Shown one piece after another: positions 54,161 to 64,000 of a stretch of DNA of 64,000 nt. The translations under genes and the position numbers were made by a program. Origin of the DNA: Gautieria morchelliformis (taxonomy: Eukaryota > Basidiomycota > Agaricomycetes > Gomphales > Gomphaceae). Within the stretch, counting starts at the first letter, position 1; each line of letters starts with the position of its first letter. The stretch covers positions 92,590 through 156,589 of the forward strand of contig WHVA01000248.1 of assembly GCA_015179125.1 (NCBI GenBank), read 5' to 3'. The notes under the pieces are model-generated. The model ran no database searches and was not told where the DNA came from. It was given only the letters and a program-made list of their open reading frames with translations.

Positions 54161-55365
54161 GATCCCGACTTCGAACATCCGTCGGATGTGGACGACCTGG
54201 TGAGGGAGGTGAAGGAAGCGAAGGAGTGGCTCAGGGGTGCGGGTTTCCTGATTAGCCCAGAGTTCCTCAATGCCGAGATGAACGTGGTGCAAGGGCCGAC
54301 AGCGTCACGGGGCCCGTCGAAGGAACCCGAGGTAGTGGGGGATGCTGCGAAGGAATCTGAAAGTACGTGATACATATTCGTTCGCTAGCGAGTCTAATTC
54401 GGAGCCCTGTCGCAGATTCAGCTCCTGTTGTTGAGCCCATCGCTGCACAACCTGAATCACTCCAAACTTCGGCCATAGGTCCGTCTGTGGGCACGAAACG
54501 TCGACCAATGTTTATTTCGTCCGAGGACGAAGGTGACGACGCCCCGACACCGAAGAAGTCTCGCAAGGAACGCGCTCGGAGCCCTACGCCCGAGATCGTC
54601 GCAGTTGAGCCAACTCCTGCCCATCGTCGCAAGGGTCGGGCGAATGCACTGGTTGCCTAATAGGACAAGGTCCCGCAATCGGTGGCGAAGCATGGTTACC
54701 CCGAGCATGCTATTTGCTCGGTTGGCTGATTTATAAAGGGGTAAGCAGCAGAGCCTTGTCGAAGTAATTCGCCCGCTGATTGTGTGCTTCTCCATAGCAC
54801 GACGTACTGAAGAGGCCTGCGAAGTGTGGGCAATGCCTTTGCTACAGTCACACCTGCAGTGGTGAAGCAGGAAAGATGTGTGGGCGATGCATTCGCGATC
54901 GCCAGGGTTGTGTCGCAGCAGAGGGTGAGCTTCCAATTTTTCCATTCTTCCTACACCATTCGAACTCATGTGGAGTCCTTGTCCCTCCTCTAGAGTATGT
55001 GGCGAAGGATGATCGAGAGCCAGACGTGAAGGAGCGAGGATCGAAGGGAAAGGGTAAGGGGAAAGCGAAGGATAAGGGATTGGCAACGGGTTCGTCCTCG
55101 ATTTCGTCGAAGGGCGTCCTTGGTAAGCTTGTTGAGTCCTCCTCCCGAGTATCCTCGGCTGATTCTCAGATACCCCCGAAGGCACCCGAACGTCTACGCT
55201 GGCTGGCGAGGAGAGGATGGAGGAGCTGGTGGACAGGTCGGAGGATTTGATGTGAGGGATGTGTCGGTGAACCTGAACGAGTTATCGGCGAAACTGAGCG
55301 CCTTGAATGGAGCTGTGTTAGAACTAGAGGGCGTCCAGGTGACTATCAGGAAACTAATGAAGTAG
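54161..55365 (+). pseudogene. Zn2Cys6-like, coiled-coil gene (5' end replaced by LTR)
   Basis: Starts abruptly after the LTR with DPDFEHPSDVDDLVREVKEA. Introns fit at 54363-54416 (GTACGT...GCAG), 54741-54797 (GTAAGC...ATAG) and 54925-54993 (GTGAGC...CTAG). The third coding block has C-X2-C-X6-C-X7-C-X2-C-X6-C (CGQCLCYSHTC ... CGRCIRDRQGC), matching the Zn2Cys6 consensus. Then a K/G-rich linker and a coiled-coil end (LNELSAKLSALNGAVLELEG). The frame is broken between 54660 and 54740 and again near 55240, so it is probably dead. Same plan as the antisense gene in gypsy-2. Confidence 0.6.
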
Positions 55366-55479
55366 ACTAGAGGGTTTGTTTATAAGTAATTTGAACAAAG
55401 CAACTTTTTTGTCTTGAAGCTCTTGATGGTGTTCTAAACCTGAGCTTTCTTTGAAGACTTCGCGTGAAGGTAGGCAAAT

Positions 55480-55980
55480 TGTAGAAACTCGGTTTGGGCA
55501 AGTAGGAAGTTATATGCCAGATATAAACGATGGGACTTGCAGGAGATTAATAAACTATTTAATGTTCTCCTCAGTGATAGTCAACACTCGTAATATAAAG
55601 GAATGCTACCTATTTAATGTTCTACATGTTTTTCAGTTTCATACTATGAAAGTACACTATTAAACTCACCTCCTCAGTGATAGTCAACACTGAGGAGGGG
55701 AGGCTGCGCATGGGCTTGTTTCACTCGCATATACGAAGTTCTGGCACTTTAAGCGCCCTTGAGGCAATGGTGCGCCCTTCGGATAATTAAGCGCCCATAG
55801 AACGTAACACGTTAGTGAACAGCCGCAGCTCAAAAAGGAAACTTGTCCACAACCACCCACAAAGGGTCAGTTGGACAGAACATGAAAAAAGAGTAGTAAT
55901 ACAGCCTCGAAAAAATCAAGGAAAATTGTGACAGGCATAGAATGAATGTCAGCATAGTTTCAGGTCAAAATCGAAACAAA
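55480..55980 (-). repeat. Copia LTR family 1, larger part of split LTR-C
   Basis: Shares long blocks with the solo LTR 61190-61666 (CATAGAACGTA.CACG.TAGTGAACAGCCGCAGCTC, in pieces; CCACAACCACCCACAAAGGGTC). It ends ...CGAAACAAA where copia B begins; the missing end is at 43159-43213. The upstream bases 55366-55479 show nothing recognisable. Confidence 0.8.
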
Positions 55981-56469
55981 TGTTGGGTGCATTTATGCTC
56001 CTGCACCAAAATCAAGCATAATATGTTCAATTTATTGTGTGGTGTTTCCAATTGTTTCTCACATTGTTCTTGTACCATGCATCCACTTCTCTGCTTATTT
56101 TCGAAATTTTCTAGTCACTCCCTATCTCTCCATTCCATTCTGTTATTTCTATTTTCATAGGCGGCTGCACCCAGCGGAGTTTGAAATGACTTCGACGCGC
56201 GAGCCCTTGGGCGCTAAAGGGCCGGGTGCAAGTATATGCCTTCTGAGACAGGATTACACTCCTCTCTCAGTGACAATAAATTCACTGAGAGAGGCGAGTA
56301 GTATTCTTCATATTTACATAGCATGTTGACTGAAAATCATGTAGTGTATTTGATTCTAGGTATTGTATTAATACATCAGTGACAATAAATTCACTGAGAG
56401 AGTGTATTTGATTCTAGCTTTCTAAGAACTCTACCGAACCTTCCCTGCCATAGCCCCTAGTTGCTAACA
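55981..56469 (+). repeat. Copia LTR, family B, 5' LTR of copia B
   Basis: 489 bp, identical by eye to 47502-47990. Left flank ACAAA (55976-55980). The primer-binding site begins two bases after its CTAACA end. Confidence 0.95.
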
Positions 56470-56470
56470 A

Positions 56471-56484
56471 GGGTTATGGGCCCC
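56471..56484 (+). promoter_or_regulatory. Copia B primer-binding site overlapping the gag start
   Basis: GGGTTATGGGCCCC, complementary to the anticodon arm of initiator tRNA-Met. The ATG at 56476-56478, the complement of the CAU anticodon, is the first in-frame start codon of gag. Confidence 0.8.
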
Positions 56485-57087
56485 GCAGACACTTCGCAGA
56501 AGCTTTTGGGTGTGGAGAAGCTTGCAACAGATGGAAGTAATTGGCCTCTGTGGCGAGCTACTCTTACAAGTTATTTTGAGTCCAAAAATCTACTCAGGCA
56601 TATAGAAGGGAGAGCCATTCGACCTCCTGATCCTCCAGTCATTCCCCCAGGCCATATTCTCACAGAAGCTGAGGAAACTCAGATTGAGAAGGCTGAGGAG
56701 AAGCTGGAGAAGTATCTTGCCAGAGAAGGACAGGCAAAAACCCAAATAATCGTCTCAGTGTCAGAGTCACTAGCTCTGATGCTACAGAAGAGACATACAG
56801 CAAAAGAAGTCTGGGATGCATTGGTCAATGAGATGACCAAAAAGCCCAAGATGGTCCTCACCAACCTACAGAGACAGCTTCGCAGTATGAGGTGTCCTGA
56901 GGATGGAGACTTGAGAGATCACTTGGACAAGGCCCAAGACCTCTATGCTCGTCTCAATGAGATGGGAGCCAGAATTTCTGAAGGAGAGTTCACCGACATC
57001 ATCCTTGCATCACTTCCACCCTCCTATGAGGCAGTTATGAATGCCCTTACCACGTCGCTCGAAGAATGTGGAATGCCCTTAGTGCCT
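56476..57087 (+). CDS. Copia B gag, N-terminal part (cut by inversion)
   Basis: MGPADTSQKLLGVEKLATDG, then NWPLWRATLTSYFESKNLLR, SESLALMLQKRHTAKEVWDA, KMVLTNLQRQLRSMRCPEDG and ILASLPPSYEAVMNALTTSL: a UBN2-type copia gag with no internal stop. It ends at ...ECGMPLVP where the inversion breakpoint falls. The next codons (DDIIRVLKAQYDRRK) are on the minus strand at 51642 and keep the frame, so the ancestral element had a single gag-pol frame of about 1400 codons. Residues read beyond 57087 belong to the antisense of gypsy-2. Confidence 0.92.
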
Positions 57088-57090
57088 TCG

Positions 57091-60000
57091 TGCCGAGGCG
57101 AGGTCGCACTCGGGGTGGACTGTGAGGTTCAGGTGGTAACCCTTATTAGCAAAGAATGGGGATATGCCGGTGGTTGCGCTAGGCGCATTGTTGTAAGCGA
57201 ACTCGGCTAGGGGAAGGAGCGAAGCCCAATTGGACTGTTGATAGTTGCAGTATATCCTGAGGTACTGTTCCAAGGTCTGGTTAGCACGCTCGGTTTTACC
57301 GTCACCCTCAGGATGATATCCTGAGGTGAAATGCAACCGCATGTCCAAGGCCTTCCCTAGAGAATGCCAGAAGTGCGATACGAACTCGGAACCCCTGTCC
57401 GAGGTGATGTGCAAGGGGACTCCATGCTTGGAAAAGACATGAAGGACGAAGAGGTGAGCGAGCTCTTGCGAGGTTATCTTGTCGGTGGTTGGAATGAAGA
57501 TAACCTGCTTAGTGAAGCGGTCAACAATCACTAGTATGGAGGTGAACTCGGATGAAGGGGGGAGCTGCTCAATGAAATCCATAGAGATGGAATTCCAAGG
57601 CTTCTCGGGAACGGGAAGTTGTTTGAGGAGACCATAGGGCTTGTGACATTGCGGCTTACTTCACATACAAGTGGTGCAAGTCTTGCAATACTCCTTGACA
57701 AAGGAGCTAATCCCAGGCCAAGTGTAATCTCTTCGGATCAACTCCAAGGTCTTGTTGACCCCGAAGTGTCCTGAGAGAATGTGGTCGTGCTTGTATTGCA
57801 GGATGCGAAGTCGAAGGTCATGTGCCGCTGGAACATAGGTTCGGTTGTCGAGCTTGAGAAAGCCCTCGGGGTCTGTGGTCCACCTCGGGTCATTAACCAA
57901 GCCGAGGTGCGACTGGGCTATGGGGTCCGAGGGGAGGTTCGCTAATATGTCAGCTCGGATCTGCTCGGTATCAGGCAGCGAAGCAGCTCGGAGTACGATG
58001 GGAGCGAGGTTAGTAGCTCTAAGGGACGATGCCAGCTGGTGTTGAGTAAACACTGGCCGTAGGTTCTGTGGGTTTATGGTGGCATAGTCGCTATTCCCCT
58101 CTTTAAGGTAGACGTCCCATCGTCTAGTGAGAGAGTCAGGCTTCGTTCCGAGATGACCAGGTCGGAAACGGATGGCGAGGTTGAACTGGGAAAGGTATTC
58201 TGACCACCGAGCTTGTCGACGGGTCAAGAGTTTCGTTGTTGAAAAGTATTCGAGGTTCTTGTGATCGGTGATACCGTCGACAGGGTCGCCAGAGCCCTCG
58301 AGGTAGTGTCGCCAGCGTTGAAACACTTCAAAAATTGCTAGGAGCTCCTTGTCATGAACATCGTAGTTGAGCTCAGTAGAGGTGAATGTGCGGGAGTGAA
58401 AGGCGACGGGATGAAGTTTGCCTTCCGAGGTTCGCAGTGATAAGATTGCCGCTAAGGCATAATCTGAAGCATCAGTCTCTACGATTAGTGGAAGGTCAGG
58501 AATCCAGTGGGTAAGGATAGGAGCGGTAGTGAACGCCTTCTTCAACAGGTTGAAGGCCTGTTGACAATCCTTGGAAAAGTTCCAAGGGGTACCCTTGCGG
58601 GTGAGTTGGGTGAGAGGAATGGTGATGTCGGAGTAGTTGTGAATGAAACGTCGGTAGAAGTTGGCGAAACCGAGGAAAGACTGGATGTTGCGAACTTTGC
58701 GAGGTTCAGGCCAGTCTTGAATGACCTTTACCTTGTCATCCGCCATAGTGAGGCCCTCGGGAGAGAGTATGTAGCCGAGGAATTCAACCGAGTCGTGATG
58801 AAACTCGCATTTGTCTTCTTTGGCAAGAGGTTGTTGAGTCGCAGTCGTCGCAAGACTTCCTTGACATGTTCAACATGTTTGGAGGGTCACTGGAGTAGAT
58901 TAGAATGTCATCCAAGTATACCACCACACAAACGTCCAAAAGGTCGGCGAAAATCTCGTTCATGAATCTCTGGAAAGCAGCAGGCCGTTAGTGAGACCAA
59001 ATGGCATAACCAACCATTCAAAAGACCCATAGGAGTCCTGAAGGCGGTTTTCCATTCGTCACCCTCGGCCACCCTTACGAGGTGGTAAGCGCGATGAAGG
59101 TCAATCTTCGTATAGATGCGAGCATTCTTTGGAGCATCAAGTAAGTCAGCAATCAATGGCAATGGATACGATCTTTTTTCGAGATCTTGTTTAAACCTCG
59201 GAAGTCGACACACAACCGAAGTGAGCCATCTTTTTGCGACAAACAATACCGGTGCACCATGAGGAGCGTGAAGGTCAGATGAAACCGATGTTCAAGTGCT
59301 CGTCGATGAACTCGCGAAGTGCTTTGAGTTCGGAAGCTGAGAGAGAGTAGATGGGACCGATAGGCGGCGAGGTCCCTTCTTCAAGGTTGATCTTGATATC
59401 GTGCGGTCGGTGGGGAGCTAGAGTGTCAGCATGTGCTTTGCTGAACACATCTGCAAATTCGTGATATACTTCGGGAACATGGTTTTTAACGTTCTCAGAA
59501 AGCTCGGAAGAGCTTTCTCCCGATGTTGCTCCTCGGGCGAGGAGCTCAGGCGAAGCCAGATTGAGCTGAAACACTTCGGACCCTTCCAATCTAGACGCGC
59601 GCATGAAAGCGGGTGCATTGATTAGGGAAACGAGCGGTGCTTGCAACTTCGGAGGCGAGTTCTGAGGCGAGGTGAAGGCGGGGGCGAAGATGCCGTAGGC
59701 GAAGTCGAAGTCGTAGCCGAAGCTGAGCGGGCTGACGTCGCCGTGGTCGCTGGAGTCGTAGTTAGGTCGATGGTCTTGAAAGTAATACTGCCCAATACCC
59801 AGTCAATCGATGGATTGTAGCGGGTGAGCCAGTTGTGGCCAAGTACCACCGAGCAACTCGAGTCGAGCGAGGTTACGTAGAAGGTAACCCATTGTTGTTC
59901 GCCGGTCGGAAAGCAGATACAGAGGTCTAGAGCTTGGGTAATGGTAGTGTTAGTACTACCGTCAAATAGTTTCAAGGGTATAGGAGAGACAGGATAAGCA

Positions 60001-60161
60001 GGCATAGAGTACTTCTGGACAAATCTGGATTCAATAAAACAATCTGAGGACCCGCAGTCAACTAATGCAACAAAAGCGACGTTGGGAAGCGAAGGCGAGG
60101 TTAGATCTACATTAAGGGAATCTTTGGACAATGAATGAGAAGCGGCACTGAGTCTGAGCAC
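57091..60161 (-). pseudogene. Gypsy-2 pol: protease, RT, RNase H, integrase core
   Basis: Reads right to left. Protease VALVDCGSSDCFIESRFVQK (DCGSS in place of DSG; 60060) and VVLGHNWLTRYNPSIDWVLG; RT in broken frames ([36 protein letters not shown]); a clean block 58746-57661 with RNase H (VETDASDYALAAIL, FHSRTFTSTELNYDVHDKEL) and the integrase HHCC region (HILSGHFGVNKTLELIRRDY, CKTCTTC); integrase core 57582-57091 (SMDFIEQLPPSSEF, SDRGSEF, HPEGDGKTERANQT). Breaks near 59640, 59275, 58990, 58850 and 57660. No gag or 5' LTR upstream. It continues in frame into 51644-52224 when inversion 2 is undone. Confidence 0.92.
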
Positions 60162-60640
60162 AGGGTGAGGTTACCGCAATCCTCAGATAGGAGGGTCTAA
60201 GTCCGTAGGTGGTGGTTGCAGAGTGAGAGCCATCCAGGAGGCAACGACAGAGATGTTGTAAGAAAGATGTCAACTACACGGGAGAAAAAGGAGGCAATAT
60301 ATAAAAGGACATATGGTATTATAAATCTCGGCATTAGCAGTCCGTAGTAAGGATATGTAGAAACTAACATAATCTCGGAATGATGATGATGATGCAGGGT
60401 GAAGCTAAAAAGGACAGAAATATTCATATCTAACATAAACCATTAATCCATACAGGATTATGTAAATCCTGACGACAGAACCCTCCCTCCTTTCAGTCGG
60501 AGTCGGGCCATTCCAGGGTTTGCGACTCCTGATTACTACGGTCACCCTTGAGTGTCTTCCATGAATCCAACCCGAAAATCCCAGGGAGTGACTCCCATAT
60601 GCCCCTACACCGCTGCTCTATAATTTCCTTAAACGCCTTC
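60162..60640. other. Junction region, no gene seen
   Basis: Between the truncated 5' side of gypsy-2 and the end of the BTB pseudogene. Only a low-complexity His-rich ORF (GATGATGAT run at 60380) and short ORFs; no LTR recognised. Confidence 0.45.
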
Positions 60641-60648
60641 CGGCAGTC

Positions 60649-62077
60649 TCAACACACATCCGCCATGCACTCAAACTCGGAAATCTGACGGAGCGCCTGG
60701 AGGGGATTCGGCATCCGTAGCCAGTGGCTGTCCTGAAGCATGCACTGATCTGCGGTGCTTTTAAGTACCGTCCACGCTCTTTTGCACTCTAGTTCTTTGC
60801 ACCCGGGACAGGCGGCCGGCCGAGGTATGATTGTTCTTCGCATGAAATCTGGCATCATCGATATTATATCCTTCTTTCCACATGAATATATGACAAACAT
60901 GCGTTCCGGAAGGTCCACCTTGATAACGACATCTATCCTAAGGCCACAGAGATATAATATGCCGTAGGGAGCAAAACTTCAGCATTGGCCTCATAAGCAG
61001 ATTTGATCACCACGGCGATGTCTCTGGCTCTTGAAACAACATCTGTTAATCCCAACCCATCTCGCGCAGGTGCCAAACGCCACTGTGCCAGGTTGTCTGG
61101 GTAAAACCTTTGCATAGCATCCAGAACTGCCTCGTGAAGGGATTGACGAAATACCTATTTGACAACCGTAAAATGGATGCCAGCTGATGTGTAGAGGACA
61201 GGAATTATAGGCAGTAGGTTCGGACTTGATGCTCAAAAGAAGACTAGAAATTAATTCACTACAGTATTTCTAGGTCAATAAATCGAAAAGAAACAAGACT
61301 AATTTACTTGCCTCTCTCAGTGAATTTAGTTGTCACTGAGAGAGAGGGAAATGTGTCTCATGCGCATGTACTACTAGCCGGTGCTTTAGCGCCCGTGAGG
61401 CCACGGTGTGCCATGCTAAGTGCCCATAGAACGTAGCACGGTAGTGAACAGCCGCAGCTCAAAAAGGAAACCTGTCCACAACCACCCACAAAGGGTCGGT
61501 TGGACAGAACATGAAAAGAAGTAGAAATACAGCTTTGAAAAATCAAAGAAAAATTTGACAAATCATAGAATGAATGTCAGCATGGTTTCAAGTCAAATCA
61601 AAGGAAATCTGAATGGTGGAATCTATTTGGCTTGATTTTGGTGCAGGAGCATAAATGCACCCAACATGATGGACATTGGTTTCTCTTATAATATAACCTG
61701 GAAGAGGAAACAACAGTTGTCGAGTTAGCCAACGCGATACAAGACAATCGACTCGGTCTCACGGCAAACCGTATAGCGATTGCAGGAATTCCAATACCTC
61801 ATCTGCTTTGTCCGACAAGCGAACTACCGAGAGCCCATCAAACGTCTCAGAACTTTGCAGCGGTGTAGCCACTGCGAACATGTCTTGAAAAATTGTGGAA
61901 TGGCGAGCAAGTTGGCTTTTGTGGACGCGGAACGCAACATCCTCTGCAAAACAGCACAATATTGCCATCGTCAATGTAATATTGTTCGCTGCGTCTCATA
62001 GAAACATCCCTCCGTTCCGCAGGGGGTTCGCGCGAAAAGGGTGTGTGTGAAGGAGGCATGTTAGCCTCAGGATACAT
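60649..62077 (-). pseudogene. BTB/POZ-domain gene broken by a solo LTR
   Basis: A typical Agaricomycete BTB protein. Start region 62077-62059 (MPPSHTPFSREPPAE), SEQYYIDDGNIVLF, then after a one-base shift in a T run (about 61945) AEDVAFRVHKSQLARHSTIF and VRLSDKADEVLEFLQSLYG. An intron at about 61692-61765 leads to TNVHQLASILRLSNRYF, which the solo LTR (61190-61666) cuts. After a one-base shift near 61148 it continues RQSLHEAVLDAMQRFYPDNL, then VLLPTAYYISVAL, and a Cys-rich end (CPGCKELECKRAW) to 60649. BTB proteins of this type often act in protein-protein contacts or Cul3-linked ubiquitination; this copy cannot make a full protein. Confidence 0.8.
61190..61666 (-). mobile_element. Solo copia LTR, family 1, with TGATG target duplication
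   Basis: 477 bp with TG...CA ends, flanked by exact TGATG repeats (61185-61189 and 61667-61671). It matches the LTR at 2312-2685 at both ends and carries extra internal blocks shared with 55480-55980. It lies in an exon of the BTB gene. Confidence 0.92.
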
Positions 62078-62474
62078 CCTCCACTCGTTTGCTTGTTGTC
62101 TCCAATTTCGCTAATTATTGAGTGCTATACTTATCTAGCCGTCCGAGCAACCTGACAGATACAGCAAGAAGGTCCGGAAGACGTCGTGTCTGAAATCTGA
62201 AATCAGGAGAAGTACAAAGGGCACTGTCATTCAAGCGTACATAAACATTACTGTAAGTAATCAGGATTCGAAAGCCTGTGCCAGATGGGGGCTATAAAAA
62301 AAGAACTGTGGATATTTGCTTCAACGCCCACCAACCTATGGTCACCTTCATCGTAGGGGTAAGTCGAGATCGCACCGTTAAATTAGAAATTATTGATAGG
62401 ATACTGTAACGTGCACCTCAGATGAGCCAACCAATTGAATCCACGACCCATACCCACCACTGTGCCTCAGTGCG

Positions 62475-63290
62475 TTGAATGATGAACAGTCTCTTTACGT
62501 TGACCAATCTACTCAACAGCTCCCTCGACCTACCTCCCTGTCGGTACCGGAATCAGACCCTCCGGTCTCCAAGTATCACCCTGACTTTCAGGACGATTTC
62601 GGATGTATGGACGTCTCCGTGACCCTCGTATCGCGGGATAAGACGCGGTTTCGTGTCAGCGCATGCGTACTCAGGGCAGCATCATGTGTGTTCAATACTA
62701 TACTCTCCCTTCCACAGCCAAAGGCAAGTCCACGCGATCCGGTCATCGACAACCTCGACGAGGATGCTGCAACGATCGAAGGTCTACTTCGGATGATTAC
62801 AGGAAGAGAGATACCCTCCCTTGACAGGCTCGAATCCATCGAAGCCCTTGCACTTGCTGCAGAAAAATGGGAGATGCCCGGTCCATTGTCGATTATACGG
62901 ATGCTCTTACTAAGAGACAAGAGCTTTGCTGTTAACAGCCCTATAAGGCTCTATTGGTTGGGTTGTCGCCTGAGGTTGCCAGATCTATCGAATTTGGCCT
63001 CTAGCTATTCCTGCACGTCCGATATCTACTACAACCCAGACTTAGAGCCTGTCCTGAAAGCTCTGGGTGCAGAAGATCTTCTTCGCCTTATCAAATTCCA
63101 CAGGCAGCGCCGCGATTGCATGCGAACGTATTTCAACGCTGGCACTATAAGAGAGCTTTGCGTCCACAGCTTACAGTTTCGAGACCTTCGATCCAGGTTT
63201 CTCGAATCCATGGATCACACTCCTCCGAAAAACACGCCGGGTGAAAGTACCCTCCGTCTAATGGTCATGCAGTCGGGGTATCGGCGGTGA
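62475..63290 (+). CDS. BTB/POZ-domain protein
   Basis: An open frame of 271 codons: DVSVTLVSRDKTRFRVSACV and LRAASCVFNTILSLPQPK (BTB fold), ATIEGLLRMITGREIPSLDR, ALALAAEKWEMPGPLSIIRM, then a helical C-terminal region typical of the family. There is no ATG before codon 45 (62607, GC-MDVSVTL); upstream, 62345-62420 contains an ATG and a well-formed intron (GTAAGT...CTCAG), so a 5' exon is likely but its join is not clear. No frame breaks. It is probably a functional relative of the broken BTB gene next to it, in divergent orientation. Confidence 0.75.
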   Translation: MNDEQSLYVDQSTQQLPRPTSLSVPESDPPVSKYHPDFQDDFGCMDVSVTLVSRDKTRFRVSACVLRAASCVFNTILSLPQPKASPRDPVIDNLDEDAATIEGLLRMITGREIPSLDRLESIEALALAAEKWEMPGPLSIIRMLLLRDKSFAVNSPIRLYWLGCRLRLPDLSNLASSYSCTSDIYYNPDLEPVLKALGAEDLLRLIKFHRQRRDCMRTYFNAGTIRELCVHSLQFRDLRSRFLESMDHTPPKNTPGESTLRLMVMQSGYRR

Positions 63291-64000
63291 ATCAATGCCC
63301 TTCGGATGTCGAGGGTGTTACCCAACTAGTAGATCATCGCATTACCTTGGTGACTTGGTCGTCCCGAAGCTCATGTCCCAATGACAAGACTAATACCTCT
63401 GGATATATCCGCATTAAGTGAAGTAGTCAATATCAATGGACAATCCATTGCTGATATTTTATTTGAGGCAAATCAAACCCGCTGAATTGATTTGTCTGGA
63501 TTATAACAGGTCCACAGTGTATGGGTTGTGGGTAACAGCGAATGCAGGGATATCTATCCGGGGAGCAGTTTGAGAGTAAAACTAAGCAAAATGGTCCTAA
63601 CTTACGCATCCAAATCGATGTATGAAGAGAAGTCAATAGAGCTGGTGAAGGTGCATTGATACGGGCATCGGATCAAGCTGAGGTAACTCATTAAAATCGC
63701 TGAGATCAGATAAATAGACTCCGGAAAGGAGAAACCTGAGAGACCTAGACGAATGGGAACCGTCCTGTCCTTGCCGTCCTCTGAGTAGCCAGTCCAACGG
63801 ATACACGGTGAGGATTCTTGTTGGCGTATAGTCACATGTTCTCATTTCTGAACAGCTTATGGAGTGTCAATTAATCATGATGTATGTAGATGCTTAACTT
63901 CCTACCTCTCAAGCTGATTTTTGTAAGTAGTTCCAGGCGTGATTAGCATTTTCCTTCCATCAATACATTGGGAAATCAGACCCGTGTCATTCCTGGGTTG
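63291..64000. other. Downstream spacer, no gene seen
   Basis: Only short ORFs on either strand, without a family match or splice-supported extension. It may contain the BTB 3' UTR. Confidence 0.45.

Larger units (their letters stand above)
51643..57087. other. Inverted segment 2 (breakpoints in copia gag and gypsy-2 integrase)
   Basis: Left join ...GATAATATCATC|TCGA|GACTTCG; right join ...TTAGTGCCT|TCG|TGCCGAGGC. Turning the segment over joins copia gag (LVP) to pol (DDII) without a base lost and gypsy-2 integrase (LASAR) to its C-terminus (DFVVDLDEL). The three bases CGA/TCG are present at both ends, like a filled-in staggered break. No long repeats exist at the ends. Confidence 0.85.

Noticed and set aside
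53618..54165. Solo-LTR status for the LTR at 53623 (GATAC / GATCC flanks)
   Set aside because: One mismatch in five, and a polypurine tract plus integrase end upstream show that it is the 3' LTR of a longer element.
43159..57087. Explaining the mixed strands at 42-57 kb as many separate truncated elements
   Set aside because: Two inversions repair two target duplications and three protein joins at once. Independent truncations would not give seamless in-frame joins. An assembly error remains possible and is named in the findings.
1..64000. CRISPR arrays, bacterial operons, phage genes
   Set aside because: None seen; short spliceosomal introns and fungal element types show nuclear fungal DNA.

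Overview
The window is nuclear DNA from a mushroom-forming basidiomycete (Agaricomycetes-type). Evidence: host genes are split by many very short GT-AG introns (about 45-70 nt), BTB-domain genes are present, and the transposable elements are fungal types: Ty3/gypsy with a chromodomain, Ty1/copia, and RNase H-bearing LINEs. No rRNA, tRNA, CRISPR array or bacterial gene was recognised.

Layout. 1-17200: a graveyard of nested elements: a copia gag remnant, several LTR families, a copia pol remnant rearranged by a local inverted duplication, a 6-kb LINE inserted into a gypsy fragment, and a second LINE split by a solo LTR. 17200-18690: AT-rich spacer. 18690-31600: a compact gene island with an ABCB/MDR-type transporter, a BAR-SH3 protein, the Pol I/III subunit AC40 (RPC40) and an LCL3-type membrane nuclease; the last two are divergent with about 80 bp between starts. 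31600-60200: a second nest of elements: a gag remnant, a compact gag-only LTR element with perfect target duplication, a long gypsy element, a proline-rich gypsy gag, a young copia element and a chromodomain gypsy element that carries an antisense Zn2Cys6-like gene. 60200-64000: two BTB genes, one broken by a solo LTR.

Main result. The disorder at 42-57 kb can be explained by two inversions. Flipping 43159-47501 restores a 5-bp target duplication (CACCC) around a solo copia LTR and joins the integrase of the long gypsy element in frame to its RNase H. Flipping about 51643-57087 joins copia gag to copia pol in frame and the chromodomain gypsy integrase core to its C-terminus. With both undone, the copia element also regains its target duplication (ACAAA), inside a split copy of a second copia LTR. 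The first inversion has inverted, nearly identical copia LTRs at its ends, as expected for LTR-LTR recombination. The second has no repeats and a few-base duplication at its ends, as expected for end joining.

Other observations of interest: a copia primer-binding site matching the initiator-tRNA anticodon arm, with the gag ATG lying inside it; the antisense Zn2Cys6/coiled-coil gene between gypsy pol and its 3' LTR, plus a second such gene next door; the gag-only element; and solo LTRs of 161, 477, 551 and 1271 bp, each with exact 5-bp target duplications.
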